DNA from: Aquidulcibacter sp.
GTDB lineage: Bacteria; Pseudomonadota; Alphaproteobacteria; Caulobacterales; Aquidulcibacteraceae
Assembly (NCBI GenBank): GCA_027532555.1
Contig: JAPZTJ010000023.1
Coordinates: 58,313 to 122,312, forward strand
Direction: 5' to 3'
Length of the DNA stretch: 64,000 nucleotides
Both the position numbers and the translations under genes were made by a program. This document shows positions 53,202 to 62,104 of the stretch, one piece after another (the first letter of the stretch is position 1; every line of letters starts with the position of its first letter). The notes beneath the pieces were generated by a model. That model was not told the DNA's origin. It was given only the letters and a program-made list of their open reading frames with translations, and did not search any database.

Positions 53202-54191
53202 ATGAAACTCGCGACTTTTCAAACGATAGATCTCGGCCCAAGGCTCGGGGTAGTTTCCGGTGATGGGGCCAGTATCTTGGATGCCGGCGCGCTGGCTCAA
53301 TCGGCCACAGGTTCAATTGGTGCCTTTGGCACGATGCTGGACCTTATCGATGCAGGGCCAGAAGCGCTGTCCCAATTGCGCGCTTGGACGTCTCAGGCAG
53401 ACTTGACGTGGTTCAATATGGCCGATGTCACACTCCTTGCCCCATTGCCCAATCCTCGTCGATTGCGCTGCTTCAGCACATATGAAAAGCATCTGGTTCA
53501 AGCGTTTGAACAAGTACTGAAGCATAAATTGAGCGGGCCGGTCTTTGCCATTGTCAATGGCTTGGGCCTAATCAAAGCGCCAAAAAAATTCTTCAAGGTT
53601 CCAGCCTATTACAAGGGCAATCATCTGGCGATTACTGGTCCTGACCAAACAATTGGCTGGCCGTCCTATTCACAGATGCTCGACTATGAGTTGGAGCTTG
53701 GTCTTGTGATCGGCAAATCGGGCAAAGATGTCCCTTTGGCCTCTGCGCTTGACCACGTGTTCGGCTATACGATTTTTAACGACTTCTCTGCCCGTGATGC
53801 CCTGATGGGCGAAATGGGTTTTGGGCCATCGGCTGGACCCGCCAAGGGCAAAGACTTTGATACGTCCAATGCGATTGGGCCGTGGATCGTCACCGCGGAC
53901 GAATTGGGCGACCCCGCATCAGCCACCATGACAGTCCGCGTCAATGGTGTGGCGCGCGGCGCTGCAAAAGTGGGCGATTCAGCCCACAGCATCGCCGCCA
54001 TCGTGGCCTATGCCAGCCGCGGCGAAACCCTTTGTCCAGGTGAACTCATGTCATGTGGGGCGGTCGGCGGTGGCACAGGCATCGAAAGCTGGCGTTTCTT
54101 GGAACCCGGGGATCGTGTCGAGCTGACGATCGAGGGCATCGGCATCCTTGTAAACACCCTCGGGCCCAAAGGTGCCTTCACGCCATTATAG
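53202..54191 (+). CDS. Fumarylacetoacetate hydrolase (FAH) family protein
   Basis: 329 aa, started at the ATG with ideal AGGAGG. The FAH core has the metal-binding Glu pair in MLDYELELGLVIG, the Asp in FNDFSARDALMGE, and GELMSCGAVGGGTGIES near the end. The N-terminal domain (MKLATFQTIDLGPRLGVV) is as in fumarylpyruvate/acylpyruvate hydrolases. It would hydrolyse the C-C bond of a ring-fission product, the step after the VOC enzyme. Divergent from the monooxygenase operon. Confidence 0.92.
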   Translation: MKLATFQTIDLGPRLGVVSGDGASILDAGALAQSATGSIGAFGTMLDLIDAGPEALSQLRAWTSQADLTWFNMADVTLLAPLPNPRRLRCFSTYEKHLVQAFEQVLKHKLSGPVFAIVNGLGLIKAPKKFFKVPAYYKGNHLAITGPDQTIGWPSYSQMLDYELELGLVIGKSGKDVPLASALDHVFGYTIFNDFSARDALMGEMGFGPSAGPAKGKDFDTSNAIGPWIVTADELGDPASATMTVRVNGVARGAAKVGDSAHSIAAIVAYASRGETLCPGELMSCGAVGGGTGIESWRFLEPGDRVELTIEGIGILVNTLGPKGAFTPL

Positions 54192-54466
54192 TGGGATGCC
54201 GGACGGCGTGACCCATATCCTCGGACTGCAACACAAGCATCCGCTCATAAAAGTTATGCCCTCAAACCTGCCAACTACCTTTCGGCCAGCTATAACCAGA
54301 TGCGCTACATCTGCAAAGCGCCAAGGGTTGCCGAAGAAGGCGAGTTAGCGGTTTCCCGAAAGCAGACATTTATGGGGCCTAAGAAAGGGTGCATGTCAAT
54401 TTGATTTGAAATACTGCAAGATTCTCGCTGGATTGTAACGGGCTGGGCCAGAAGCTCAAAGCACTT
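54192..54466. other. Gap without recognisable gene (possible scar)
   Basis: 275 nt between the FAH gene and the uncharacterised protein. No reading frame is convincing and no clear hairpin was seen. Codon-like texture is present in places, suggesting eroded coding sequence. It begins a stretch rich in remnants that extends to 56.7 kb. Confidence 0.4.
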
Positions 54467-55402
54467 TTACGTAGAGCCGCCCTCATCAATCGCCTTTGCA
54501 TGAAGCATCCAGCGACCGTAGCAGCCCGCCGCATCCCTAATGGTGAAGATCAATGGCGAATTTTGCAATGCAGCGGCGAAAGCGACGATACCTTTCGCCC
54601 AATCAAACATGCTAGGCGCGGCGCCAGCCGACGGGAGTGTAACCGAATCATCGTCGCTTGACACTATGGGACATTTTATACCTTCAATGATCTCCCAGTC
54701 ATTGGAAGCGCTGGCGACAAAGCGGTATCGTGGGAGGTAAGGGATGGCTGCTTTATTGCCTCCATTCCACTCGGATGAGACCGACAAAATGTGCAAGCAG
54801 TGCTCCCCCTCCCAACGATCAATCTTCCAATCATACCTTGGAAGGAGTGGTGGTCCGGCGTTGACGATGAGCGGCACCAGCAAGTTGTCTTTTGTTTGCC
54901 ATATAGCAAATCCGTCGAACCCGTCCTTGCCTGTGTCGGCCCTATGCAATGAAGCAACTTTGCTGCCATCGGGCGAAAAATGCGGTTTGCTTCCGGTGTC
55001 AATCATATCGCCTTGGCGGGCCCGGTCGATTAGGACATAGCCGGATCCCTCACGACTCCCCCAGTTAAAGCCAAGGAAACGCTCGCCAAACCGCTCCAAA
55101 TTGGTGGCTTCACGCATCCCTGTCGTTTCGACGCAATATGTCCTGCTATACTCTGTCCATACTGCGATCCAGTTCCTCGAAGATGTGGCAACTGCCACCC
55201 AATCGGCTGGCAAAGTAATAGGCTCAGTGCGCTCGTCCGTTCTATTTTTCCCGTTGCTGTAGTCTGGAATGTCATCGCAAATCGTGATGTCCGGTGCTTC
55301 GGTCGCTTCGGCGGGCGCAGCATAACCAAAAGCAATGGCCACAAGCATCGAAAAACCTGCCATCCAGTCTCTCGTCGTTGGTCGCACTCTCCTAATTACC
55401 AT
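54467..55402 (-). CDS. Uncharacterised exported protein
   Basis: About 311 aa if started at the ATG at 55402; the ATG at 55363 (298 aa) is also possible, as both have poor ribosome sites. A hydrophobic segment (MAGFSMLVAIAFGYAAPAEA) acts as signal peptide. Mature part: DITICDDIPDYSNGKNR, LPADWVAVATSSRNWIAVWTE, then PHFSPDGSKVASLHRADTG, a phrase typical of WD40/TolB-like beta-propeller repeats. Two tryptophan-rich repeats follow. I do not recognise the family. It is monocistronic, near fragments of other genes. Confidence 0.65.
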   Translation of the reverse strand: MVIRRVRPTTRDWMAGFSMLVAIAFGYAAPAEATEAPDITICDDIPDYSNGKNRTDERTEPITLPADWVAVATSSRNWIAVWTEYSRTYCVETTGMREATNLERFGERFLGFNWGSREGSGYVLIDRARQGDMIDTGSKPHFSPDGSKVASLHRADTGKDGFDGFAIWQTKDNLLVPLIVNAGPPLLPRYDWKIDRWEGEHCLHILSVSSEWNGGNKAAIPYLPRYRFVASASNDWEIIEGIKCPIVSSDDDSVTLPSAGAAPSMFDWAKGIVAFAAALQNSPLIFTIRDAAGCYGRWMLHAKAIDEGGST

Positions 55403-55541
55403 AACATACCAACATTTATCTTGTGTCCGCGCGCCGCTGAACAAGTCCTTAGAGGCATAAAACGAGAACTCCCTTAGAATGGACTGGCGAAGGCCGCCCA
55501 CCGGAGCGATCAAGTCTGCTCCGGCAGGCTGCCCAAATGGA

Positions 55542-55871
55542 TCAAGGTTTGGCGAGCAGCTCGTCATAAGCTGCACAGGTGGCTTCAATTCCGAAACTGC
55601 CATCTGCAGACCCCTGTTGAGCCTTGGCTTCAATTTCCTGCATCTGGGTTGCCATCGCCTGCATCGCCGCCGGATCGCCAGCCATGCCCTTCATCTTCTC
55701 ACCAAGCTCAGTTGCCTTGGCCATCATCGTTTCCGGAGTACAGGCCTCGGTGGCTGCGGCTTTTGATGGCTCGACTGCTGCAGCATTTTGCGATGTTTCA
55801 TTGCCAAAACCGCACGCCGAAAGCAGGAGCGCATTCGATATCAATACAGAATGCATGATAACATTTTTCAT
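55542..55871 (-). CDS. Small Met/Ala-rich lipoprotein
   Basis: 109 aa, ATG at 55871 with AAGGA upstream. Lipoprotein signal ends in NALLLSAC. Mature part is Ala/Glu/Met-rich and predicted helical (ETMMAKATELGEKMKGMAGD, QAMATQMQEIEAKAQQG) with two further Cys (EACTPE, EATCAAY) that could form a disulfide. No family recognised. Its promoter must lie inside the truncated alcohol dehydrogenase that begins 14 nt upstream on the other strand. Confidence 0.7.
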   Translation of the reverse strand: MKNVIMHSVLISNALLLSACGFGNETSQNAAAVEPSKAAATEACTPETMMAKATELGEKMKGMAGDPAAMQAMATQMQEIEAKAQQGSADGSFGIEATCAAYDELLAKP

Positions 55872-55884
55872 TGGTTTTTCCTTT

Positions 55885-56484
55885 ATGCCAAAGTTCATTA
55901 CTGCCGCGACAGGGATAGATGCGTTGTCGCACTGCCTTGAAGCCTATTGCGCGCCGGGTTTTCACCCGATGGCCGACGGTGTGGCGCTCGAAGGCATGCG
56001 GCTGATCAAGCACTATCTGCCCCGTGCCGTCGCGAATGGCAACGATATTGACGCGCGCGGCAACATGCTGGTCGCTGCCAGTATGGGCGCGACGGCCTTC
56101 CAAAAAGGCCTCGGCGGCATGCATGCTTTGGCCCATCCAATCGGGGCACTTTATGATACCCATCATGGTGCAACCAATGGGGTGCTGATGCCTTACGTTC
56201 TGGCGTTCAATAAACGTGCGATCGAGGAACGTATCGGGCGCTTGGCTGCTTATCTTGATTTGCCATCCCATAGCTTCTCGGGCTTTCTGGATTGGGTTTT
56301 GGCATTGCGCGCGGAGATCGCGATACCCCATAGCCTGGATGGCCTAAAGCCGGGGATCGAGCGTTTCGATGAGATCGCTCAGATGGCAGAAAAAGATCCC
56401 TCCGCTGGTGGCAACCCCATCTTGTTTGATGCGCCTGCAGCGCGAACAGTCCTCGATCAAGCGCATCGCGGTACGCTAGGTTAG
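55885..56484 (+). pseudogene. Iron-containing alcohol dehydrogenase, N-terminal half missing
   Basis: About 200 residues matching the C-terminal helical domain of group III alcohol dehydrogenases. The metal ligands remain: Asp and His in ATGIDALSHCLEAYCAP, His in GGMHALAHPIGALY and His in THHGATNGVLMPYV. The whole NAD-binding half (about 190 residues, with the GGGS motif) is gone; similarity begins abruptly at KFITAATG next to the lipoprotein promoter. A rearrangement joined the two. Probably non-functional. Confidence 0.85.
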
Positions 56485-56731
56485 AGTTGTTGAGCCCCAT
56501 GGGACCCCGCGTTCTGCAATCCATCCCCTCGCGCTGTTGGTCGCGTTCGAGGCCACCAGCAGCACCAGCTTCCTACCGCAAAAGGAAGGATCGTCATTAG
56601 ACAAGCACGTTTTGATCCTTTGCGATCAAAGTTGCGCGTTGATTCCAAAAAAAGCGCATCTGGTTGCTGTTACGCAGGTTGCCTGCTAAACCTTAAACGT
56701 CACAACGAAGACAATTGTGGAGTCCCAACCC
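56485..56731. other. Gap with small inverted repeat before esterase
   Basis: 247 nt. TTTGATC-CTTTGC-GATCAAA (56612-56631) is a perfect 7-bp inverted repeat. A frame through HPLALLVAFEATSS faintly recalls a LysR N-terminus, but it is too short to claim. The base composition becomes more GC-rich after this gap. Confidence 0.4.
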
Positions 56732-57703
56732 ATGATAAACCGGCGAAATCACCTTCTCTCGCTAGCTGCCTCGCTCTTTGGCCTGGCCGCAGGCAGTCCC
56801 GCCCAGACACAACAGGCCCAGGCACAACCGGCCCAATCGCCTGAACGGATATCTCCGCGCCCTCAGCTACAATGGGTGACGCCGAGGGTCGAAGGCCAGG
56901 GCGTATCCTTCCACACGTTCGCGAGCCAGGCCGCAGGCACGGAGGTCAGCTTTCACCTATATTCGCCTCCAGCCTATGCCGCTGACCCGGACCGCCGGTT
57001 CCCGGTAGTCTACTGGCTGCACGGCTCGGGAGGCGGAGTCTCCGGCATCTCCCGCCTGTCTTCACTGGTTGACGAGGCTGTTGCGACCGGCACGGTGCCG
57101 CCCTTCCTCCTGGTGTTCGTCAACGGCCTGCGCATGGGCATGTATGTCGACTGGGCGAATGGTCACGCTCCACTCGAGACAATGATCATACACGAGCTTC
57201 TTCCCCATATCGACGCGAACTGGCGGACCATCGCGACCCGCGATGGGCGATTGCTCGACGGGTTCAGCATGGGTGGCTACGGCGCTGGACGCTTGGGATT
57301 GCGGTATCCCGAACTCTTCCGCACAGTGTCCATGATGGGTGCCGGGCCGATGCAGGAGAGGCTGGAAAAAACCCCGCGCGCCAGCAGAACCCAGGCAGCA
57401 GACCTCCTCAGGGACGTCTATGGCGGCGACCAGGACCGCTTCGCTGCGGTGAGCCCGCGCCGGTATGGGGAACAGAACGCAGCCACCCTTGCCCGGGACT
57501 CGCGCCTGCGTCTGGTCATCGGCGACAGGGATGAAACCCTGGAGAATAACCGGGGCTTCCATGAGCACCTGACCCGGCTAGGCATCCCGCATGACTGGAT
57601 CGTCCTGCCCGGCGTCGGTCACGACCCGATGGGCGTGTTGACCGCCCTGGGCGACCGGCATTGGGCCTTCTATCGGGAAGCCTTCGCAGATAAAGGCACC
57701 TAA
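56732..57703 (+). CDS. Exported esterase (PF00756-like alpha/beta hydrolase)
   Basis: 323 aa from the ATG at 56732 (GGAG 9 nt upstream). Signal peptide NRRNHLLSLAASLFGLAAGSPAQ, then a Gln/Pro linker. Catalytic residues of the esterase D/antigen 85-like family: Ser in DGFSMGGYGAG, Asp in IGDRDETLEN, His in PGVGHDPMG; the YWLHGSGGGVSG oxyanion stretch precedes. Secreted to the periplasm. Convergent with the muramidase gene. GC-rich codon use differs from the genes left of 54 kb, suggesting a different origin. Confidence 0.87.
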   Translation: MINRRNHLLSLAASLFGLAAGSPAQTQQAQAQPAQSPERISPRPQLQWVTPRVEGQGVSFHTFASQAAGTEVSFHLYSPPAYAADPDRRFPVVYWLHGSGGGVSGISRLSSLVDEAVATGTVPPFLLVFVNGLRMGMYVDWANGHAPLETMIIHELLPHIDANWRTIATRDGRLLDGFSMGGYGAGRLGLRYPELFRTVSMMGAGPMQERLEKTPRASRTQAADLLRDVYGGDQDRFAAVSPRRYGEQNAATLARDSRLRLVIGDRDETLENNRGFHEHLTRLGIPHDWIVLPGVGHDPMGVLTALGDRHWAFYREAFADKGT

Positions 57704-57736
57704 CCCGCCCGCGGCTGATTTTTGGACTGAAGGAAA

Positions 57737-57777
57737 TGTCTCACGCCTGATTTTAATCGTTTTGAGACAATTCAGGC
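57737..57777. terminator. Interlocked inverted repeats between convergent genes
   Basis: Two repeats interleave: TGTCTCA (57737)/TGAGACA (57763) and GCCTGA (57745)/TCAGGC (57772). Order 1-2-1'-2' means either two mutually exclusive hairpins or a pseudoknot. The site lies between the ends of the esterase and muramidase genes, where a bidirectional terminator would be expected, though the T-runs are only partial (ATTTTAATCGTTTT inside the loop). Confidence 0.4.
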
Positions 57778-57884
57778 TATTATTCGCCTGGCTCTGGAGA
57801 TTGGCCGAAGGGGGCTGGGCGTCAGAGCCGATGAAGCGCGTGCCTTGATGGCAGAACCGGGCGCGCGATAAGCATACCCCGTTT

Positions 57885-59153
57885 TTAGTACAAGAGTCTT
57901 TGGGCCCGCTTGAGTTTGAAAGCTGCCAGCTCTGGCTGCCAATGCGCCTTGATGACGTCCAGGCTTTGCCCTGCAATAATCGCCTCGCGCAGCCACGACA
58001 CGCCGGCCAGCCTATCGAAGAAGGGCGGATTGGCGGGCAAGAACGAAAAATCCTTCCCATGGTGGCGCGCGACCTCGAGTAAAATCGCGATGCCGGTTTC
58101 TACCGGGGCCAAGGCGGTGCGGTCTGTGATGTGGACCTGTATGCCCGCGCATAATTGGCCCTGATGCTTGGAAAATGACGGCCTAAACCAGGCGGGTCTG
58201 AAGTGCGCGCCGGGCAAGGTGCGCTGGTTCAGACGTTCGGCAAGCCCGTGCGCATCGATAAAGGGCGCACCAATCAGTTCGAACGGCTTGGTTGTGCCGC
58301 GCCCTTCAGACAGGTTTGTGCCTTCGATCAGGCAGGTGCCGGGATAGACAAGGGCCGTGTCGGGTGTGGGCATGTTGGGCGATGGCGACACCCATGGCAG
58401 GCCGGTCAGGGGGGCATCATCGCCGCGTCGCCAGTTTGCACATTTTACGACGCTAAGGTCACAGCCAATGGCGAAATCTGTGTTCATCATTATCGCGAGT
58501 TCGCCAATGGTCATCGCGTGACGAATGGGCACCGGATAAGCCCCGACAAAGCTCGCCAAGGCCGGGTCGAGCACCGGTCCTTCGATGCTGACGCCGCCAA
58601 TCGGATTGGGCCGGTCGGCCACAATGACGCCAATCCCGGCTTCCCGCGCGGCTTGCATGACGAGCGCAAGGGTCCAGGGATAGGTATAAAAGCGGGTGCC
58701 AATGTCCTGGATGTCAAAAACCAGTATATCCAGACCCGCCAGCATGGCAGGGGTTGGTTTTCGGGTGGCACCATAGAGACTATAGGCTGGCAGTCTCGTG
58801 CGCGCATCAAGCCGATCGGCCACGGGCGCCCCCGCCTGGGCATCGCCCCGCACACCATGTTCAGGTCCAAACAGGGCCGCCAACTTAAAGTCGGTCGCCG
58901 CCGCCATCAGGTCCACGGCGCTGACCAGGTTCCGATTGACGCCGGTAGGATTGGTGACCAAACCAATTCTTTTGCCTGTCAATAAAGCGCGCTTCGGCCC
59001 TAACAGGACCTCGAGACCCGGGATGACTGCGCCGGCCGGCCCGGTTTGACCGGCCCGCGTTTGAGCGGCGGCAGGTGCGCCGGTCGCCAAAGCGCTCGCT
59101 GCCGCGACGCCTCCAAAGCCACGCCGGGAAAAAGTCCTGATTTGTCGAACCAA
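57885..59153 (-). CDS. namZ: Exo-beta-N-acetylmuramidase NamZ-like (DUF1343)
   Basis: 422 aa. A twin-arginine signal (RTFSRRGFGGVAAASALATGAPAAAQ) suggests a folded, exported enzyme. DUF1343 blocks: GKRIGLVTNPTGVNR, AALFGPEHGVRGDAQAG (conserved acid), LVFDIQDIGTRFYTY, VADRPNPIGG, SEGRGTTKPFELIGAP. NamZ removes terminal MurNAc from peptidoglycan chains, feeding cell-wall recycling. Translation starts at TTG 5 nt after GGAGG. No MurNAc uptake or kinase genes lie beside it. Confidence 0.9.
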   Translation of the reverse strand: MVRQIRTFSRRGFGGVAAASALATGAPAAAQTRAGQTGPAGAVIPGLEVLLGPKRALLTGKRIGLVTNPTGVNRNLVSAVDLMAAATDFKLAALFGPEHGVRGDAQAGAPVADRLDARTRLPAYSLYGATRKPTPAMLAGLDILVFDIQDIGTRFYTYPWTLALVMQAAREAGIGVIVADRPNPIGGVSIEGPVLDPALASFVGAYPVPIRHAMTIGELAIMMNTDFAIGCDLSVVKCANWRRGDDAPLTGLPWVSPSPNMPTPDTALVYPGTCLIEGTNLSEGRGTTKPFELIGAPFIDAHGLAERLNQRTLPGAHFRPAWFRPSFSKHQGQLCAGIQVHITDRTALAPVETGIAILLEVARHHGKDFSFLPANPPFFDRLAGVSWLREAIIAGQSLDVIKAHWQPELAAFKLKRAQRLLY

Positions 59154-59570
59154 CTATACCTCCATCAGAGACAGGGCCGATCCAGGCCTGTGACCCAGAA
59201 CTTATCCAGGTTGGGGTGCCGTTCCCTAACCTACAAATGAAACGAGAGCACGCAAGCCTTGAGATCGGATACCCAGAGCGTGTTGTGATCAATTGGAATC
59301 AATTGATCGGTAAAACTACGCTCTATTTCACAGTGTTGGAGCGCATTTTTTCGCCCATTTAGGCAAAAAGCGCTTTGGTGCAAATGACGCAAGGGTGCCC
59401 TCACTTTCGGTTCAGGGCAGGTTTGCATGCGCCACTTGGGCAAGGTGGACCCGGTTTGTCGGGCCTGTGCGTGTCAGGGTCTCAAGGTTTGACGCTTGAG
59501 GCGGCGCGGATGGTGATCATTTAGCCACGTTTGGGTCTGGACGGTCCGGACTTCACAAGGCTCGGCCCGG
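59154..59570. other. 417-nt intergenic region with three inverted repeats
   Basis: No gene recognised. GATCAATTG-GAAT-CAATTGATC (59287-59308) is a perfect 9-bp palindrome with a 4-nt centre, operator-like and upstream of namZ. A long hairpin at 59340-59374 (AGCGC plus a T-run, GCC/GGC, A-run plus GCGCT) could terminate transcription on both strands. CTCAAG/CTTGAG (59481-59500) makes a third stem downstream of the metallo-hydrolase operon. Confidence 0.5.
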
Positions 59571-61220
59571 TCAAAGGATCTCCTGCGCATTTGGAGGAAC
59601 GACGGCTTCGTGTCGGGCAGAGGTATCTGGGGCCGCGTCATCGCCAAGGTCGTGGCGGAGCTGGGCAATGAGGGCTTCGCGCGCCGCATCGTCGGGTGCT
59701 CGTTCCAGGACCTCGCTCAGCTTCACCAGCAGCTGGGCGCGGGCATTGTGCCAGTCGAGCTTTGCTGTTGCCTCGGGGGGAATTCGCGGCTTTTCGCCCT
59801 TCTGGGCCTTAGCCCGGCCCTTGCCAAGGCTGAACGTCTCGTCGAGCCGGGGCGCGACGAGTTGATCGGTCGGAAAACCCGCCAGTATCAGTCGTTCACG
59901 CAGCCCTTCCACGGCATTGGGTTCGCCATGGGCGATGAACACCGAGCCGGTGACAGGCCGCCGCGCCAGGGCGTAGGCCTCCAGAGCTCGGGCGTCGGCA
60001 TGGCCGGAATAGGTGTCGAGCATGCGTATATTGGCACGCACCTTGATCTCCTCGCCCTGGATGGTGACCCGCTTGGTCCCCTCCGCCAGCAACCGGCCGA
60101 GGGTTCCGACGGCCTGGAAGCCCGACAGCAGCACGGTCACTTCCTCGCGCCACAAGAGGCGCTTGAGGTGTTTGCGGATGCGGCCGGCGTTGCACATGCC
60201 GCTGCCGGCCACGATGATGTGCCAGCCTTGCAGCCGGTCCAGACCGTCGCTTTCGTGTGGCTTGTCGAGAAAGCGAAGACGCTGGGAAGGCCGCACCCTC
60301 TCAAACGGATTGCGCCCCGTCGCCGGATTCCAGCCATGGTTCTGGAACACTTCGGTCGCTTCAATCGCCATGGGCGAATCCAGGAAAATGTCACCTTCGG
60401 GAACCTCCCCGCTATCCATCACGATCAAGAGGTCGGCCAGCAATTCCTGGGTCCGCTCCACGGCAAAGGCCGGGATCAGAAGGGGTCCGCCAGCGGCATG
60501 GGCCTCTTGTAACTCGCGGGCAAGCATCTTCCGGCGGGTGGCGGCGTCGGCGACGATGCGCTGGCGGTCGCCATAGGTCGATTCAATAATCAGATGATCG
60601 ATGCCGGCCGGGCCCTGGGGGTCGGCAATGAATTCGCTACCGCCTGGTCCGAAGTCCCCGGAGAAGAACAGGCGCATCGGCTCGGGCCCGCACGCCGCAT
60701 TTACTTCGATGGAGGCGGCACCGAGGATATGGCCTGCTTCCCAGTAGATGGCGCTGACCCCCGGCGCGACCTCGAGGGTTTGGCCAAGTTTCACGGTCTC
60801 GAACTGGCCCATGACCTCCCTTGCATCTTGCTCGGTGTAGATCGGCTCGATGGCGGGACGACCGCGCTGCTGGTTGCGCCGGTTGAGGTGACGGACCTCG
60901 CTCTCCTGGATACCCCCGGCGTCTGCGAGCATCACCGCGCAGAGGTCGCGGGTGGCCTCGGTGCTGTAGATCGGGCCGGCGAAGCCTGCAAGCATGAGCT
61001 TGGGCAGGAGACCGGAATGGTCGATATGGGCGTGGGTCAATAACACCGCGTCGATGCTGGCGGCGTCGAAGGGGAAGTCTGCGTAGTTAAGGGTCTTTAG
61101 CGTCTTGGATCCTTGGAACATGCCGCAGTCGACGAGTATTCTTGCGCCCTCGAAGCGAAGCTCGGCGCAGAAACCGGTAACGCACCCTGCTGCGCCATGA
61201 AATGTGATAGAGGGTGTCAC
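59571..61220 (-). CDS. Beta-CASP metallo-hydrolase (RNase-like, CPSF/YSH1 type)
   Basis: 549 aa. MBL motif LLTHAHIDHSGLLPKL, then the later ligands in WEAGHILGAAS and LFFSGDFGPGG; the beta-CASP segment has the Asp/Glu in IIESTYGDR, PAFAVERTQELL, and the motifs VAGSGMCNAGRI and DTYSGHADAR. Such proteins cut RNA. A Lys-rich tail follows (GRAKAQKGEKPR). No signal peptide, so cytoplasmic. GTG start inside the prs stop (GTGA): third gene of a tight operon with a nucleotide phosphorylase and a PRPP synthetase homologue. Confidence 0.9.
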   Translation of the reverse strand: MTPSITFHGAAGCVTGFCAELRFEGARILVDCGMFQGSKTLKTLNYADFPFDAASIDAVLLTHAHIDHSGLLPKLMLAGFAGPIYSTEATRDLCAVMLADAGGIQESEVRHLNRRNQQRGRPAIEPIYTEQDAREVMGQFETVKLGQTLEVAPGVSAIYWEAGHILGAASIEVNAACGPEPMRLFFSGDFGPGGSEFIADPQGPAGIDHLIIESTYGDRQRIVADAATRRKMLARELQEAHAAGGPLLIPAFAVERTQELLADLLIVMDSGEVPEGDIFLDSPMAIEATEVFQNHGWNPATGRNPFERVRPSQRLRFLDKPHESDGLDRLQGWHIIVAGSGMCNAGRIRKHLKRLLWREEVTVLLSGFQAVGTLGRLLAEGTKRVTIQGEEIKVRANIRMLDTYSGHADARALEAYALARRPVTGSVFIAHGEPNAVEGLRERLILAGFPTDQLVAPRLDETFSLGKGRAKAQKGEKPRIPPEATAKLDWHNARAQLLVKLSEVLERAPDDAAREALIAQLRHDLGDDAAPDTSARHEAVVPPNAQEIL

Positions 61221-62104
61221 GCGGTGGTCTCCTTGCGAAGAGCCGTGGCGAGAACGCCAGCAAGCTCCATTTTGTTGGTCGGGTTGGGAACAGAATCGCT
61301 GGAAACGATCTGGCGGGCCCCTGCAGCGCGCAGGCGGATTTCAACGTCAGCGCCGAACAGCGCGTGGGCAACAGCCACATCGACGGATGCCGCGCCGGCT
61401 TGGCGCAGCGCGACGATGGACTGTTCCAGCGTGCCGCCGCTCGAACAGATGTCGTCGAGAAAAAGAACGGCTCGGCCGGAGACCTTCTCGGGTGTATTTA
61501 AAGAGAGATGTACCTGCCGATCGCCGAGCCGTATCTTGTCGAAGACAACCCAGTCCGTGCCCAGGCGCTTCGCCGCCTCTTCGACCAGGGGCTTTGACTC
61601 TATGTCGGGTCCAACAATCAGGGGCTGGGTGCCAGCGGCGGCAAGGACGGCGAGATCGCCGGCAATGCTCACACTTTGGGCGGGCACGCCAAACACCTCT
61701 GTCAGGTCGAGTGTGCGATGGAGATGTGCCTGCACGGTGAGGATGTGATCAAAGGCCCCGCCCAACCATCGGCCCACCACGTCGCGGCTGAGGGACTGGC
61801 CTGGCTGGAAAACAGCGTCCTGTCGGAGATAACAAAGATAGGGCGCGACCAGCACAAGGCGCGCGACGCCGCACCGGCGATAGGCGTCAGCTGTCAGGAG
61901 CAGCGAAACGAGCCGTTCGTTGGCATGATGGAGCGATCGATAAAGGATCACTGTCGAGGCATCGGTCAGCGGGACCATCGGCAGGCTCTCGCCATCGGGA
62001 AACGCATGCAGATTGACCAGACCCATCGGCACAGCCAGGCGCTCGGCCAGGCGGCTGACCTCAGGGGCGTCCTCGGCGAAGCCATGGACTTGCGCGCGGA
62101 TCAC
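61217..62104 (-). CDS. prs: Ribose-phosphate pyrophosphokinase homologue
   Basis: 295 aa, PRPP-synthetase family. N-domain [29 protein letters not shown] (ATP/flexible region) and the PRPP-binding loop [17 protein letters not shown]. It is a short, divergent form compared with the housekeeping 310-320 aa enzyme; another prs is expected elsewhere in the genome. GTG start overlapping the phosphorylase stop. May form PRPP from ribose 5-phosphate, or act on a pentose phosphate made from the phosphorylase product. Confidence 0.87.
   Translation of the reverse strand: MIRAQVHGFAEDAPEVSRLAERLAVPMGLVNLHAFPDGESLPMVPLTDASTVILYRSLHHANERLVSLLLTADAYRRCGVARLVLVAPYLCYLRQDAVFQPGQSLSRDVVGRWLGGAFDHILTVQAHLHRTLDLTEVFGVPAQSVSIAGDLAVLAAAGTQPLIVGPDIESKPLVEEAAKRLGTDWVVFDKIRLGDRQVHLSLNTPEKVSGRAVLFLDDICSSGGTLEQSIVALRQAGAASVDVAVAHALFGADVEIRLRAAGARQIVSSDSVPNPTNKMELAGVLATALRKETTA

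Noticed and set aside
41639..54466. Second copy of the tRNA-Arg 3' end (right attachment site)
   Set aside because: I looked for GGTTCGAGTCCTGTCGG-like sequence to the right of the island and found none by eye.
56508..56600. LysR-regulator N-terminal remnant
   Set aside because: Only about a dozen residues look similar and no helix-turn-helix continues.
57578..58060. 160-codon minus-strand frame between esterase and namZ
   Set aside because: It overlaps both recognised genes in other frames and has no motif.
59231..59443. 70-codon minus-strand frame before namZ
   Set aside because: No ribosome site or family likeness, and it runs through two clear palindromes.
59610..60512. 300-codon plus-strand frame opposite the beta-CASP hydrolase
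   Set aside because: It is antisense to a gene with complete motifs and shows no family likeness; long antisense frames are expected in GC-rich DNA.
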